Below are positions 38,744 to 47,087 of a stretch of 64,000 nt of DNA, piece after piece. How positions within the stretch are numbered: the first letter of the stretch is position 1; every line of letters begins with the position of its first letter. The stretch is from assembly GCA_903840415.1 (NCBI GenBank), contig CAIMFY010000082.1:41453-105452 (forward strand), written 5' to 3'. The notes beneath the pieces were generated by a model. That model searched no databases. It was not told the DNA's origin and worked only from the letters and a program-made list of their open reading frames with translations. The DNA comes from an uncultured Opitutia bacterium (GTDB lineage: Bacteria > Verrucomicrobiota > Verrucomicrobiia > Opitutales > Opitutaceae). A program made the position numbers and the translations under genes.

Positions 38744-40188
38744 TTGGTTTCTTTCGGCTTTTTCGCGGGCTCGACCGTCACGTTCTGGTAGCGGACATCG
38801 CCGGCGTGGGTGAGGATGTCGGCGCCCTCGACGCCGCGGAAGGTGCAGTTCACGACGCGGATATTTTCGATCGTTGAATTCGGAATCCCGACGACGGAGA
38901 GCACGCGCGGGCTCTTTTTCGAGCTGACATTTTCCATCAGCACATTGCGCGCGACGGGCTTGAACTTGCCGTCGGTGACACGCCCATAAACGAGATCGAT
39001 CGTGAGGATGGAGTCGGAGACCTGGCCGACTTCGCAGTTGCGCATGAAGACGTTTTCCAAATAGCCCCCGCGGCCGGCGTTGGTCTTGAGCCGGAGCGCG
39101 CGCTGGAGGTTCGGGCTATCCATCTTGCAGTTTTCGGCGAAGACGTTGCGGATGCCGCCGGAATTTTCGCTGCCGAGGACGACGCCGCCGTGGCCGTCCA
39201 TCATCACGCAGTCGCGGATGATCAGGTTTTCAGAAGGGACGTTGACGCGGCGGCCGTCGGCATCCTTGCCCGACTTGATCGCGATGCAGTCGTCGCCAGT
39301 GTCGAAAATGCACTTTTCGATCAGGACGTCGCGGCAGCTCTCGGGATCACAGCCGTCGTTGTTCGGGCCGTGGCTATGGATCTCGACGCCGCGGACGGTA
39401 ATGTTCGACGAGAGTTCAGGCGCGATTTCCCACATCGGCGAATTGATGATGTGGAGATCCTCGATGAGGATGTTTTTGCACCGGTAGGGGACGATGAAAT
39501 TGGGCCGTAGCGTGCCCTTGTCGCCGAAGATGCGCTGTGCAACCGGCACGCCTTTTTCGCCCATGTCAATCAACTGCCGTTGGGAGGCGAGCCCGATGCC
39601 GGATGCGGCGCCGGGCGTGGCGTTGCGGAGCCTGAGGCCCCACCACGTTTCGCGCGAGGCTGAGCCGTCGAGCGTGCCTTTGCCGGTGATGGCAATATTT
39701 TCCTGCTCAAACGCGTAGATGAGCGGAGAATAATTCATGCATTCGGTGCCTTCAAAACGCGTGAGGACCACGGGCAGAAATTTCGCCGGATCGGGGCTGA
39801 ACTTCAGCGTGGCGCCCTCGGCGACATAGAGGTTGACGTTGCTTTTTAAGTGCACGGCGCCCGTGAGAAACACGCCGCCGCTCACGACGACGCGGCCACC
39901 GCCGCCGTCATGCGCCGCGGCGATGGCCTTCGCGATGGCGTCGGTGCAATCGGTGGTGCCGTCGGCTTTCGCGCCGAAGTCGGTGACGGGAAAATCCTTC
40001 GCGGGAAACTGCGGGGCCTTGATGCGGGCGAGGATGCCGGGGACGGAATCCCAGCCGATGGCGACCGGCGCGGCCGGCGCGGAATTGGTCTGGGCCGAAT
40101 CGGCGGGTGCGGTGGCGCACGCGCCAAGCATGGCAGTAAGCGCGAGCGCAAGGACGGCGCGGGAAACAGGAGCGAGGTGGGGGTTCAT
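38740..40188 (-). CDS. GH28 family glycosidase (polygalacturonase-like), lipoprotein
   Basis: 482 residues from ATG 40188; lipoprotein signal with lipobox LGAC near residue 22. GH28 right-handed beta-helix with the opening FPVTDFGAKADGTTDCTDAI. Catalytic block PNNDGCDPES (usual NTD variant), FDTGDDCIAIKSG with the DD pair, and GHGGVVLGSE with the catalytic His are present. Acts on pectin-type galacturonans or rhamnogalacturonan oligomers outside the inner membrane. Regulation: a 16-bp palindrome lies 58 bp upstream (40246-40261), next to the terminator of the kduI operon, so the gene probably has its own controlled promoter. Confidence 0.93.
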   Translation of the reverse strand: MNPHLAPVSRAVLALALTAMLGACATAPADSAQTNSAPAAPVAIGWDSVPGILARIKAPQFPAKDFPVTDFGAKADGTTDCTDAIAKAIAAAHDGGGGRVVVSGGVFLTGAVHLKSNVNLYVAEGATLKFSPDPAKFLPVVLTRFEGTECMNYSPLIYAFEQENIAITGKGTLDGSASRETWWGLRLRNATPGAASGIGLASQRQLIDMGEKGVPVAQRIFGDKGTLRPNFIVPYRCKNILIEDLHIINSPMWEIAPELSSNITVRGVEIHSHGPNNDGCDPESCRDVLIEKCIFDTGDDCIAIKSGKDADGRRVNVPSENLIIRDCVMMDGHGGVVLGSENSGGIRNVFAENCKMDSPNLQRALRLKTNAGRGGYLENVFMRNCEVGQVSDSILTIDLVYGRVTDGKFKPVARNVLMENVSSKKSPRVLSVVGIPNSTIENIRVVNCTFRGVEGADILTHAGDVRYQNVTVEPAKKPKETN

Positions 40189-40245
40189 GATGAGTTGAAG
40201 GCTGAAGCGGAGGAACGGGGCAGAGGCAGGCATCCGTCTGACGTT

Positions 40246-40261
40246 TCGGACACGTATCCGT
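40246..40261. promoter_or_regulatory. Operator-like 16-bp palindrome upstream of GH28 gene
   Basis: TCGGACACGTATCCGT is a near-perfect inverted repeat. It agrees at 13 of 16 positions with the site at 14624-14639 in front of the TonB receptor gene. Located 58 bp from the GH28 start. LacI-family regulators are encoded at 51048 and 53800 and are candidate binders (inference). Confidence 0.6.
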
Positions 40262-40264
40262 TTT

Positions 40265-40300
40265 GAAGGAAAAAGAAAGCCCGCACTCAGGGTGCGGGCT
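40265..40300 (-). terminator. Intrinsic terminator after kduI
   Basis: 9-bp perfect stem (AGCCCGCAC / GTGCGGGCT at 40278-40286 and 40292-40300) with a 5-base loop, followed on the minus strand by TTTCTTTTTCC. It sits 18 bp past the kduI stop and marks the end of the uronate operon. Confidence 0.92.
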
Positions 40301-40318
40301 CGTGACGTGAATGAAAGC

Positions 40319-41143
40319 TCAGCGCAGTTCGGCGATCGGCGCCGGGTCCATGTCGGCGAAGACTTGGTTGTCGCCGCCCATCGCCCAGACGAAGCGATAC
40401 GCCCCAGTGCCGGCGCCGCAGTGGATCGACCAGGCAGGCGAGAGCACAACCTCGCGATCGCGGACGATCAGGTGGCGCGTTTTTTTCGGTTCGCCCATGA
40501 GGTGGACGACCATGTTGTCGCCCACATCGAAATAGAGGTAGATTTCGGTGCGGCGGCTGTGCGTATGCGGCGGCATCGTGTTCCAGAGGCTGCCCGGTTC
40601 GAACTCGGTGAACCCGAGCACGAGCTGGCAGCTCTTGATGCCGTCCTGGTGAATGCACTTGTTGATCCGGCGGCGGTTGGCCTTCGTCGGATCGCCGATC
40701 GGATCGGTCTTGAGATCGGCGGCGCGGGCGACGGCGGTCGGGTGCTTGGCGTGCGCCGGAGTGCTAACGAAGTAATATTGCGGCTGGCCGGTGGTGCCGG
40801 GTTCGAACGAGACGTCTTTCTCGCCAAGGCCGATGTAGAGGCAGTCGAGCGTGCCGAGTTCGTGTTTGGTGCCGCCGACTTTCACGGCGCCGGGAGCGCC
40901 GAGGTTGAGGATGCCGATTTCGCGGCGCTCAAGAAAGAACGCGGTGCCGGTCTCCTTCGCGCTCGGCAGACCGAGAGCGGCCGTGGTCGGCATCGCCGCG
41001 CCCGTAATCATCCGATCGAGATCGGTGTAATGGGCGGTGACGGCGCCGGGCTGAAAGAGGCCGCTGATCAGGAAGCGCTCGCGGAGCTCTTCGGTGGAGA
41101 GCGTGTTGGTCGCCTCGGGAGTCGGGAAGTAATGGAGTTTCAT
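40319..41143 (-). CDS. kduI: 5-dehydro-4-deoxy-D-glucuronate isomerase
   Basis: 274 residues, cytoplasmic cupin. Converts 5-keto-4-deoxyuronate, from pectin or other polyuronates, to 2,5-diketo-3-deoxygluconate. Typical N-terminus MKLHYFPTPEATNTLSTEEL and FLISGLFQPGAVTAHYTDLD. The zinc site is visible: PPHTHSRRTEIYLYF (two His and Glu) and the later His in WSIHCGAGTGAYRFVWAMGG. Length equals the family norm. Last gene of the operon, 27 bp after the DUF1080 gene, followed by a strong terminator. KduD, KdgK and KdgA partners are not in the window. Confidence 0.97.
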   Translation of the reverse strand: MKLHYFPTPEATNTLSTEELRERFLISGLFQPGAVTAHYTDLDRMITGAAMPTTAALGLPSAKETGTAFFLERREIGILNLGAPGAVKVGGTKHELGTLDCLYIGLGEKDVSFEPGTTGQPQYYFVSTPAHAKHPTAVARAADLKTDPIGDPTKANRRRINKCIHQDGIKSCQLVLGFTEFEPGSLWNTMPPHTHSRRTEIYLYFDVGDNMVVHLMGEPKKTRHLIVRDREVVLSPAWSIHCGAGTGAYRFVWAMGGDNQVFADMDPAPIAELR

Positions 41144-41170
41144 GGAAGGAAAGGTGTGAGCAGAGAGTCG

Positions 41171-41797
41171 TCAGAGTTTTTCGAGCCAGACGTTGCGAAA
41201 GTCCACTGGGAAACCTTCGAGTTGGAGTCCGATGCCGCCGGCGGAGACAGGCAGTTTCTCGACGAAATTCTGTCGGACGCCGTTGACGAACGCCTCGATG
41301 GTGTCGCCGCGGCAGAAGATTTCGTAGGTGTTCCACTCGCCGAACGGTTTTTCCGAGGAGGCGGCGAATTTTGGGGCGCGCTTGCGCTTGTTGTCCATCG
41401 GCGCGGCAGGAATATCGAGGCCCATGCCGACGACCTGGCCCGCGTTGCTGGTCTTCATCTGACATTCGAAGCACAGCGGCCAGACAGTGTCGGGACCGTG
41501 CAGGTGGACGAGCACGCCGCTGTTGGTATTGGCGGCGGCATCTTTCGGCCAGCGCCATTCGGCGTGCAGGTGATAGTTGGAAAATGTTTTCTCGGTAATG
41601 AGGTAGCCGCTCGTCTTCGATGCGAGGTGAATGATGCCGTCGGAGACCGTCGCGGCGGCTGGTTCACTCTTGTTTTCAGCCAAAAACAAACGCCAACCGG
41701 TGAGGTCGCGGCCGTTAAAGAGCACGAGGTGATCGGTGTCAGCGGCGTGCGCGAACGGCAAGAGGAGGCAAGAGACGAGGGCGAGGCGGAGTTTCAT
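41171..41797 (-). CDS. Secreted DUF1080 protein in uronate operon
   Basis: 208 residues from ATG 41797, signal peptide MKLRLALVSCLLLPFAHA. One DUF1080 domain fills the protein: LVLFNGRDLTGWRLFL, YHLHAEWRWPKDAAANTN, SGVLVHLHGPDTVWPLCFEC, GEWNTYEIFCRGDTIEAFVN and IGLQLEGFPVDFRNVWLEKL. Nearly the same domain layout as the protein at 34705. Being in an operon with GH43, KduI and a hexuronate transporter suggests action on pectin side-chain or oligouronide material. The catalytic role is unproven. Confidence 0.9.
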   Translation of the reverse strand: MKLRLALVSCLLLPFAHAADTDHLVLFNGRDLTGWRLFLAENKSEPAAATVSDGIIHLASKTSGYLITEKTFSNYHLHAEWRWPKDAAANTNSGVLVHLHGPDTVWPLCFECQMKTSNAGQVVGMGLDIPAAPMDNKRKRAPKFAASSEKPFGEWNTYEIFCRGDTIEAFVNGVRQNFVEKLPVSAGGIGLQLEGFPVDFRNVWLEKL

Positions 41798-41838
41798 GGC
41801 GGTATTTCTGAAGTGCGGAGAGTGCAGAGAAGAATCGG

Positions 41839-43500
41839 TCAGGGCGTGAGCCGGAAAAAATCGAAGTCTGCGTGGCCAGACGAAGCTGAGCCCGGTGCGG
41901 ATGCGGCAAACAGACCAACTTTCGCGCCGACCCAGCGGCCGACGGTCGCCTGCAACTCGTCGTCGAATGGAGTGAAGGCTTTTCCGTCGAGGCTGTAGGC
42001 GAAGCGGCATTTGGCGTCGGCGCCGACAGTGACGCGCAGGAAAACTTTTCCGGAGGCCACGGTGAGCGCGGCCGATTCGCGTTCGGTGCTGGGCTTGTTC
42101 GCATCGACGTTGGAGACTTGCACGAGGCGGACGCCGGTGGTGTCGCGCCGCAATCCGATCCAGGCGTAGCTGTAGCCGAAGACGATCAGGCCGGCTTCGT
42201 CGCCGGCACGAGAGGCACCGGAGAAATCGAGCGCGGTCGTCGCGGTGAAAGCGGGCGCGGAGAATTTTTGCAGGAGAAGATTGGTCGCGTCGTAGAGGCT
42301 CGTCGCCGACGGCGCGGCGATGCACGCGAGCCGAAGCGCGCCGGGCGCCGCTGTGAGCGAGAAAAATCCCGGGAGCGGGTTGGCCTGCCATTGCCACTGG
42401 AGGCCGAGCTTCGGCGCGTTGAACTCGTCGTCGGCCGCGGGCGCGGCGACAACATCGGATTTGGAGGAAGGCTTCTTGTAGGTGAGCACGGGTTCGCCTT
42501 TTTCCGCGCCGCTCGCGACACCAGTGCCCATCGTTGGCCAGTTGTCCGCCCGCCAACTCATCGGCTCAAGATGCACGACGCGACCAAACGGCCCACGGTC
42601 CTGAAAATGCAGAAACCAGTTTTCGCCGGAGGGCGTGTCGACCCAGCCGCCTTGGTGCGGGCCATTGATCGCGGAGGCACCTTGTGCGAGGACGACACGG
42701 GCCTCGTAGGGGCCGCGGATATTTTTCGCACGATAGACCGCCTGTGTGCCGGTCGCGACGCCGTCGACTGGCGCGAAGATCCAATAAGTGTCTCCGCGTT
42801 TGTAGAACTTCGGGCCTTCGAGCGTATGCCAGCCGCGGGTCGATTTGTTTTCGTCGATGATGACGACGCCTTCGCCGTCGGTCACGCGGGTGGCGTCGGC
42901 GGAAAGCTCATTGAGCGTGATGAGGTTGTTTTTGCCCGAGCGACTTTTGGCCCAGCCGTGAATCAGATAAAATTTTCCATCGTCATCCCAGAGCGGACAC
43001 GGATCGATGAGGCCCTTGCCGCCTTTGACCAACACCGGCGCCGACCACGCGCCGCGCGGATCGGTCGCGGTCACAACGTAGAGGCCAAAGTCGGGATCGG
43101 GGAAAAAGATCCAGAATTTGCCGGCGTGATACCGGATCGCCGGCGCCCAGACGCCGGTCCCGTGGCGCGGCACGGCAAAATGGCCGGGCGCGCCGGCCAC
43201 GTAGCTCAACGTCGGCAGCGCGTGGTTGACGAGTTGCCAGTTCACCAGATCGCGTGAGTGCAGGATGGGCAGGCCGGGGACGTGGCTGAAGCTCGACGCG
43301 ACGAGCCAGTAGTCGTCGCCGACGCGGATGGGATCCGGATCGGAGTAGTCGGAGAAGAGCACCGGGTTTTGATAGGTGCCATCGCCGAGGTCCGGCTGCC
43401 AGGCCGGTCCGCTTGCGAGGACGGGCGTGGCGGCGGTCGAGACGGAAGTCGGGCTGAGCGCGAAAGGGATGAGCGACATGACTAGTAGTGGAAGGCGCAT
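41839..43500 (-). CDS. GH43 family glycosidase (beta-xylosidase / arabinofuranosidase type)
   Basis: 553 residues from ATG 43500; signal peptide MRLPLLVMSLIPFALSP. Five-bladed propeller GH43 domain with the catalytic base Asp in FSDYSDPDPIRVGD, the pKa-modulating Asp in GLIDPCPLWDDDG and the acid Glu in WHTLEGPKFY. The C-terminal ~190 residues form a concanavalin-like domain (FNAPKLGLQWQWQANPLP, TATTALDFSG, FGYSYAWIGLRRD) as in GH43-CBM91 xylosidases. It probably trims arabinose or xylose side chains of pectin. Second-to-last carbohydrate enzyme gene of the operon. Confidence 0.93.
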   Translation of the reverse strand: MRLPLLVMSLIPFALSPTSVSTAATPVLASGPAWQPDLGDGTYQNPVLFSDYSDPDPIRVGDDYWLVASSFSHVPGLPILHSRDLVNWQLVNHALPTLSYVAGAPGHFAVPRHGTGVWAPAIRYHAGKFWIFFPDPDFGLYVVTATDPRGAWSAPVLVKGGKGLIDPCPLWDDDGKFYLIHGWAKSRSGKNNLITLNELSADATRVTDGEGVVIIDENKSTRGWHTLEGPKFYKRGDTYWIFAPVDGVATGTQAVYRAKNIRGPYEARVVLAQGASAINGPHQGGWVDTPSGENWFLHFQDRGPFGRVVHLEPMSWRADNWPTMGTGVASGAEKGEPVLTYKKPSSKSDVVAAPAADDEFNAPKLGLQWQWQANPLPGFFSLTAAPGALRLACIAAPSATSLYDATNLLLQKFSAPAFTATTALDFSGASRAGDEAGLIVFGYSYAWIGLRRDTTGVRLVQVSNVDANKPSTERESAALTVASGKVFLRVTVGADAKCRFAYSLDGKAFTPFDDELQATVGRWVGAKVGLFAASAPGSASSGHADFDFFRLTP

Positions 43501-43562
43501 GGCTCCGGACGGGAGTGCCAAGGGCGTAGTGAGTGGTTGAGCAAAGGTGGTGGCCGGCGGGT

Positions 43563-44951
43563 TCAGTTTCTCCGCTCTAGTTCCAACCGGGGCACGAGAA
43601 GCTGCAGGGCGAGCAGGGAAAGCAGATACATGCCGGAGAAGTAGGCGAAGACCGTGACGTAGCTGCCGGTTTTTTGGAGAATCATACCCGTGAATCCGTT
43701 GACGAACCCGCCGGTGAAGTAGGCGACGAACCCGCCGAGCCCGACGACTGAGCTGATGGCTTCCTTCGGCATCGTGTCGGCGACGACGCTGAAGAGATTG
43801 GCCGACCACCCCTGATGCGCCGAGCCTGCCAGGCCGACGATGAGCACCGCCAGCCACACCGTGGGCGCATACGGCGCGAGAAACACCGGCACGACCGAGA
43901 GCGCGCAGATGAGGAGCGAGATCTTGCGCGCGGCGTTGACGCTCCAGCCGCGGCCAATGAGCTGGCCGGCGAGCCAGCCGCCGGCCACACCACCCACGGC
44001 GGCCAGCGCGAAGAACGCACCGGTCCACCAACCGACGGTCTGGGTGTCGAGGCCGAAGCGTTTGCCGAGAAAATCCGGCACGAAGAACTGGTAGAAGCCC
44101 CAGGCCGGCCCCGCGAGGATGCTGGCGATCACGTAGGCCCACACCGCGCGGTAGCGGAGCAGCTTGAGCCAAGGCGTCTTGACAGTCTTCTCCGCCACCG
44201 CCGGCTGGCCCTGTTTGATGTAGGCCAGCTCGGTCGCGGAGAGCCGCGGATGTTTTTCCGGCGCCTCATAGGCGAACCGCCAGGCCGCGACCCACACGAA
44301 CCCGGTTGCGCCGGTAATGTAGAAGGTTACTTGCCACCCGAAGTGCGCATACAGCCACGGCACGCCGATCGGGCAGACGATCGCCCCGACGTTGGTGCCG
44401 GCGTTGAACAGGCCGGTCGCGAGCGCCCGCTCCTTGGCGGGATACCACTCCGCCACCGCCTTGATGGCGCCGGGAAAATTACCGCCCTGCGTCAGGCCCA
44501 GCACGATGCGGGCGAGCATGAAGCCCGCGGCCGTCATCGGCATCGACAGCGTGAGCCACACGATGCCCGTCTGCGCCCACGAGAACCACGGATACGACAT
44601 CGCGAACGTCGTTCCGACGCCGATATAGCTGCACAGTCCGTGCGCGGTCGCGGCGCAACTCCAGCAGAACACGAAGATCGGCAAACCGCGTTTTACGCCC
44701 CAGCGATCCATTTGGCGCCCGCCGAACAGATAGCCGAAGGCATAGGCGAAGGAAAACGCCGCCGTGATCCAACCGTAGTCCGCGTCGTTCCACCCGAGGT
44801 CGCGGCACAAGTCCTTCTTGAGAATCGCTAGGACGAGCCGGTCGAGGTAGTTGACGGCGACGGAGAAGAACAGCAGCCCGCAGATGGTCCAGCGGAAGTG
44901 GCCGCCGGGGAGGCCGACGGCTGCGGCAGTTGGGCCGGGATTATTTTTCAT
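43563..44951 (-). CDS. MFS transporter, hexuronate (ExuT-like) type
   Basis: 462 residues from ATG 44951, twelve predicted helices. The first helix region RWTICGLLFFSVAVNYLDRL and the loop FGGRQMDRWGVKRGLPIF are characteristic of the anion:cation symporter (ACS) branch that takes up galacturonate and glucuronate. TQGGNFPGAIKAVAEWYPAK and GLFNAGTNVGAI are further ACS signatures. An in-frame GTG at 44975 overlaps the upstream stop as GTGA and could be an alternative coupled start. Imports uronic acids released by the GH28/GH43 enzymes. Confidence 0.92.
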   Translation of the reverse strand: MKNNPGPTAAAVGLPGGHFRWTICGLLFFSVAVNYLDRLVLAILKKDLCRDLGWNDADYGWITAAFSFAYAFGYLFGGRQMDRWGVKRGLPIFVFCWSCAATAHGLCSYIGVGTTFAMSYPWFSWAQTGIVWLTLSMPMTAAGFMLARIVLGLTQGGNFPGAIKAVAEWYPAKERALATGLFNAGTNVGAIVCPIGVPWLYAHFGWQVTFYITGATGFVWVAAWRFAYEAPEKHPRLSATELAYIKQGQPAVAEKTVKTPWLKLLRYRAVWAYVIASILAGPAWGFYQFFVPDFLGKRFGLDTQTVGWWTGAFFALAAVGGVAGGWLAGQLIGRGWSVNAARKISLLICALSVVPVFLAPYAPTVWLAVLIVGLAGSAHQGWSANLFSVVADTMPKEAISSVVGLGGFVAYFTGGFVNGFTGMILQKTGSYVTVFAYFSGMYLLSLLALQLLVPRLELERRN

Positions 44952-44971
44952 GTGATATGTTTCGCGGGACT

Positions 44972-46906
44972 TCACCGTGCGGTCGCGCCACCGTGCCGGA
45001 TGCGGTCGAGCCCCTCGCGGGCGCCAGCGTGATTCGGGTCGAGGCGCAGCGCTTCCGTGAATTGCGCAATGGCTTCCTCCCGGCGCCCGACGGCCAACAG
45101 TGCGCGGCCGAAGGCGTGCCGCAGGTCCGCGTCCTCTGGCTGCAACTCAAGGGCTCGTTCGAAATGAGGCACGGCTTCAGTCAGGCGGTCGTGCATCGCA
45201 AAGGTAAGCGCCCATTTGAACTCCACGTCCGCCAAGTCCGGTCGCAGTCGCCGGGCCTGTTCGAACTGCGCCACCGCCTCCGGGACACGCCCCTGATTGG
45301 CCAGCGCCCATCCGCAATTCACCCGGGCGATCGTCAGCGCCGGATCGATCGCGAGCGCGCGGCGGAACTCCGCGATGCCCTCGTCGGCCCGCTCAAGCGC
45401 CATCAGCGCCACGCCGAGGGTGTTGTGCGCGCCGGCGAACCGCGGCTGAATCTGCACCGCCTGCTCCAGTAACGGCAGCGCCTCGCGCGAACGCCCGAGC
45501 CGGTTCAACACGTTGCCAAGACTGTTGAGGGTTTCGGGAAAGCCGGGCTTCAATTCGAGCGACCTCTGTAGATGCGGCAAACCCGCTTCCGGTTGACCGG
45601 CTTCGTCCAGCGCTGTGCCGAGATTGAGCTGGGCCACCCAACTCAAGGGATTGCGCGCGAGCGTGGTCTCATAGAGCGTGAACACATCCCGATACATTCT
45701 GCTCTGCCGCCACGTCAGCCCGCCGAGGATCAGGAGCACGGCGGCGGCCACCGCGGTGCCGCTCCAGCGCGGCCAGGACAGGAGTGCGAACCCGCGCGTC
45801 GCGGCCGCGGCGGCAAACGCGATCAGTCCGAGGCTCGCGAGATATTGGAAGTGGTCCGCCACGTAGGAGAACACGAAGGGATACACGTTCACGAAACCGA
45901 GCACCGGAAACAGCGTGCCCCCGAACAACAGGGCCGCGGCCAGCGGCGCGCGATCGCGCTGGCGCCACCAGACGAGCCCGGCGAGCCCCAGCAGGGCCGC
46001 GGCCGGGAAGAACCACTGCCACGCCGCTGTGGCGTCGATCGTCCAGCGCGGGTAGAAGAAGGTCAGTCCGGCCGGCCAAAGCAGTTTGCCGAGATAGAAC
46101 CAGACGACGCGCCCGGCGAGCAAACCGCGCTCGACCCGGCCGAGCGCGAAGTTGTCGCCGGAGGCGCCGATTTGCGTGCGCTCGAGCCACGAGGTGCCCA
46201 GGCCGGCCGCCAGACCGAGCGCCAACCAAGGCAACAACGGCCGCACATCGTCCCGCCACGACAACCGGCCACGCCGCCACCAAGCCATGACGAGCAGCGC
46301 CGCCGGCAGCGTCGCGGTCACGGTCTTCGTCAGCAGCGCGGCCAGAAACCAGAGGCTCGCGACCACGTAACGCGCCGGCCGCCGCTCGTCCTCGAACCGC
46401 AGCCACGCGAGCGCCGCCGCGAGGCAGAACACCGTCGAGAGGGTGTTCTTCTGCTCCGAGATCCACGCGACCGATTCGACGCACACCGGATGGAGGGCAA
46501 ACACCAGTGCGGCCAGCACCGCTCCGGGAACCGCCAGCCGCCTTAGGAACGCGGCCAGCAAACACGCCGAGGTGACGTGCCACAGCAAATTGATCAGGTG
46601 GTAGCCGAGCGTGGAGTCGCCCCAGATGCGATGTTCGATCCAGAACGCCGTGTGCAGAAGCGGATAATACTGCTGCGTCACCCCGACCTCGAACCAGATC
46701 CGCCAGAGGCCTGACCACGCCTGCAGGCTCGGATTGGTGACGTGCCCCGCATCGTCCCACAGGAAATCGCCGGTCAGCGAGGGGAAGTAGGCGGCGAGCG
46801 TCGCAACCAGAACGAGCGCAAACACCGCGCCCAGCGGCCAGCGGCCTGCCCCAGGTGCGGCGGCAGCAATCGCACGGGACGAAGTGGAGTGTTTCGATTG
46901 CTTCAT
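44972..46906 (-). CDS. GT-C type membrane protein with C-terminal TPR repeats
   Basis: 644 residues from ATG 46906. About ten to twelve helices with the opening LAAYFPSLTGDFLWDDAGHV (the periplasmic D-D/E-type motif of GT-C glycosyltransferases) and YHLINLLWHV, ALVFALHPVCVESVAWISEQ, the TMTC/DUF1736-like block. The C-terminal part has six consecutive TPR units from ~residue 435 to 635 (for example LSWVAQLNLGTALDEAGQ). Similar proteins are annotated as O-mannosyl or O-GlcNAc transferase-like. First gene of the apparent operon with the uronate transporter; the functional link is not obvious. Confidence 0.85.
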   Translation of the reverse strand: MKQSKHSTSSRAIAAAAPGAGRWPLGAVFALVLVATLAAYFPSLTGDFLWDDAGHVTNPSLQAWSGLWRIWFEVGVTQQYYPLLHTAFWIEHRIWGDSTLGYHLINLLWHVTSACLLAAFLRRLAVPGAVLAALVFALHPVCVESVAWISEQKNTLSTVFCLAAALAWLRFEDERRPARYVVASLWFLAALLTKTVTATLPAALLVMAWWRRGRLSWRDDVRPLLPWLALGLAAGLGTSWLERTQIGASGDNFALGRVERGLLAGRVVWFYLGKLLWPAGLTFFYPRWTIDATAAWQWFFPAAALLGLAGLVWWRQRDRAPLAAALLFGGTLFPVLGFVNVYPFVFSYVADHFQYLASLGLIAFAAAAATRGFALLSWPRWSGTAVAAAVLLILGGLTWRQSRMYRDVFTLYETTLARNPLSWVAQLNLGTALDEAGQPEAGLPHLQRSLELKPGFPETLNSLGNVLNRLGRSREALPLLEQAVQIQPRFAGAHNTLGVALMALERADEGIAEFRRALAIDPALTIARVNCGWALANQGRVPEAVAQFEQARRLRPDLADVEFKWALTFAMHDRLTEAVPHFERALELQPEDADLRHAFGRALLAVGRREEAIAQFTEALRLDPNHAGAREGLDRIRHGGATAR

Positions 46907-47087
46907 CGTCACGGGGCAGCGAACGATTCACGCCGTCCCCGGGCAAGCCGCTTGCTACCCGTGCCGCGGGCGGGACGCCGGAACGTCATTCGGTTTCATG
47001 GGCAAAATATCGCAGCCTCTCCTGCGAGTGACGGCGATGAAAGATTTCAATCACTGAGGTGTCGCGCGACGCTGGACCTGGCGACCA

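Noticed and set aside
40292..41998. 568-codon plus-strand open frame
   Set aside because: Antisense across kduI and the DUF1080 gene; composition is that of a shadow and it spans a real terminator.
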